Source: Planktothrix agardhii NIES-204
GTDB lineage: Bacteria > Cyanobacteriota > Cyanobacteriia > Cyanobacteriales > Microcoleaceae
Assembly (NCBI GenBank): GCA_003609755.1
Contig: AP017991.1
Span: 4,451,001 to 4,515,000, forward strand
Reading direction: 5' to 3'
DNA: 64,000 bases
Each line of letters begins with the position of its first letter. Position 1 is the first letter of the stretch. The notes under the pieces were generated by a model, which saw only the letters and a program-made list of their open reading frames with translations, was not told the origin of the DNA and searched no databases. Shown in pieces: positions 63,804-64,000 of the stretch. Position numbers and translations under genes: made by a program.

Positions 63804-64000
63804 TTGACACTACGGGTTGCTGTTGTTGGTTCTGGCCCTGCGGGTGCTTCCGCGGCCGAGACGCTAGTTAAAGCAGGTATTGAAACCTACCTGTTTGAAC
63901 GCAAGCTGGATAACGCCAAACCCTGTGGTGGGGCGATCCCGCTTTGTATGATCAGTGAGTTTGACTTACCGGCTTACGTCATTGATCGGCGGGTGAGAAA
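63804..64000 (+). CDS. chlP: Geranylgeranyl reductase, N-terminal part (runs off the right edge)
   Basis: 65 codons visible, starting from a TTG at 63804 with GGGGGAAGA before it. The FAD-binding motif VAVVGSGPAGASAAETLVKA is followed by YLFERKLDNAKPCGGAIP, the hallmark of ChlP, which reduces geranylgeranyl to phytyl chains for chlorophyll and tocopherol. The TTG start is chosen because the conserved N-terminus (TLRVAVVGS) begins there and no ATG or GTG is near. The rest is outside the window. Confidence 0.93.
   Translation, partial: MTLRVAVVGSGPAGASAAETLVKAGIETYLFERKLDNAKPCGGAIPLCMISEFDLPAYVIDRRVR

Overview
The window comes from a cyanobacterium, most likely a filamentous Oscillatoriales of the Planktothrix type; the genus is an inference. 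The evidence is a light-independent set of cyanobacterial markers: chlP at the right edge, a desB-type desaturase, a CIRCE-controlled groEL without groES, ClpC, a PatA-like/CheY/CheW/MCP/CheA-hybrid taxis operon, WD40 STAND proteins, Uma2 proteins, many HIP1 octamers (GCGATCGC) and abundant heptamer and palindromic interspersed repeats. Base composition is moderately AT-rich.

Layout. 1-5.0 kb: two fatty acyl-AMP ligases (one cut by the left edge) around an aspartyl/asparaginyl beta-hydroxylase-like gene, with a divergent family 4 glycosyltransferase; this looks like the end of a lipid or lipopeptide pathway. 5.2-10.5 kb: map, a GNAT acetyltransferase, a peptidoglycan-binding protein, rpe, a small membrane protein and an LCP-family cell-wall ligase. 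10.6-15.6 kb: an accessory stretch with a toxin-antitoxin remnant and a tandem pair of dynamin-like GTPases, the larger with a TerB-like N-terminus. 16.0-24.5 kb: clpC, ileS and accC, with a three-gene HNH-nuclease/coiled-coil operon inserted between ileS and accC. 24.6-33.6 kb: a defence island, a type I restriction-modification operon (hsdM-hsdS-hsdR) carrying a Septu-like pair (PtuA ATPase, PtuB HNH) between hsdS and hsdR, bounded by a 36-bp direct repeat and lying next to a CAT-anticodon tRNA and a MITE. 33.8-39.9 kb: a 39-residue membrane peptide, a polysaccharide deacetylase, a nested repeat block, a Uma2 protein, tyrS, a class A penicillin-binding protein and an RHH antitoxin-like protein. 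40.1-46.4 kb: CIRCE-groEL, a giant AAA-WD40 protein and a secreted PPC-domain protein. 46.5-54.1 kb: desB-like desaturase, another Uma2 protein, an intact PIN toxin-antitoxin pair, lpd, a family 3 solute-binding protein, a STAND-protein remnant, a hexapeptide acetyltransferase and an SGNH hydrolase. 54.4-63.7 kb: a five-gene pilus/phototaxis-type chemosensory operon. 63.8 kb to the end: chlP (partial).

A theme of the window is repeat invasion. Short palindromic repeats and 7-bp tandem arrays occupy promoters, make start or stop codons (cheA, map, a truncated toxin) and in two places sit in frame inside conserved proteins (the complete acyl-AMP ligase and CheA). The strongest candidates for new biology are the TerB/dynamin-like GTPase pair, the HNH three-gene operon and the Septu-in-type-I arrangement. 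All functional calls rest on reading the translated sequence, not on database searches.
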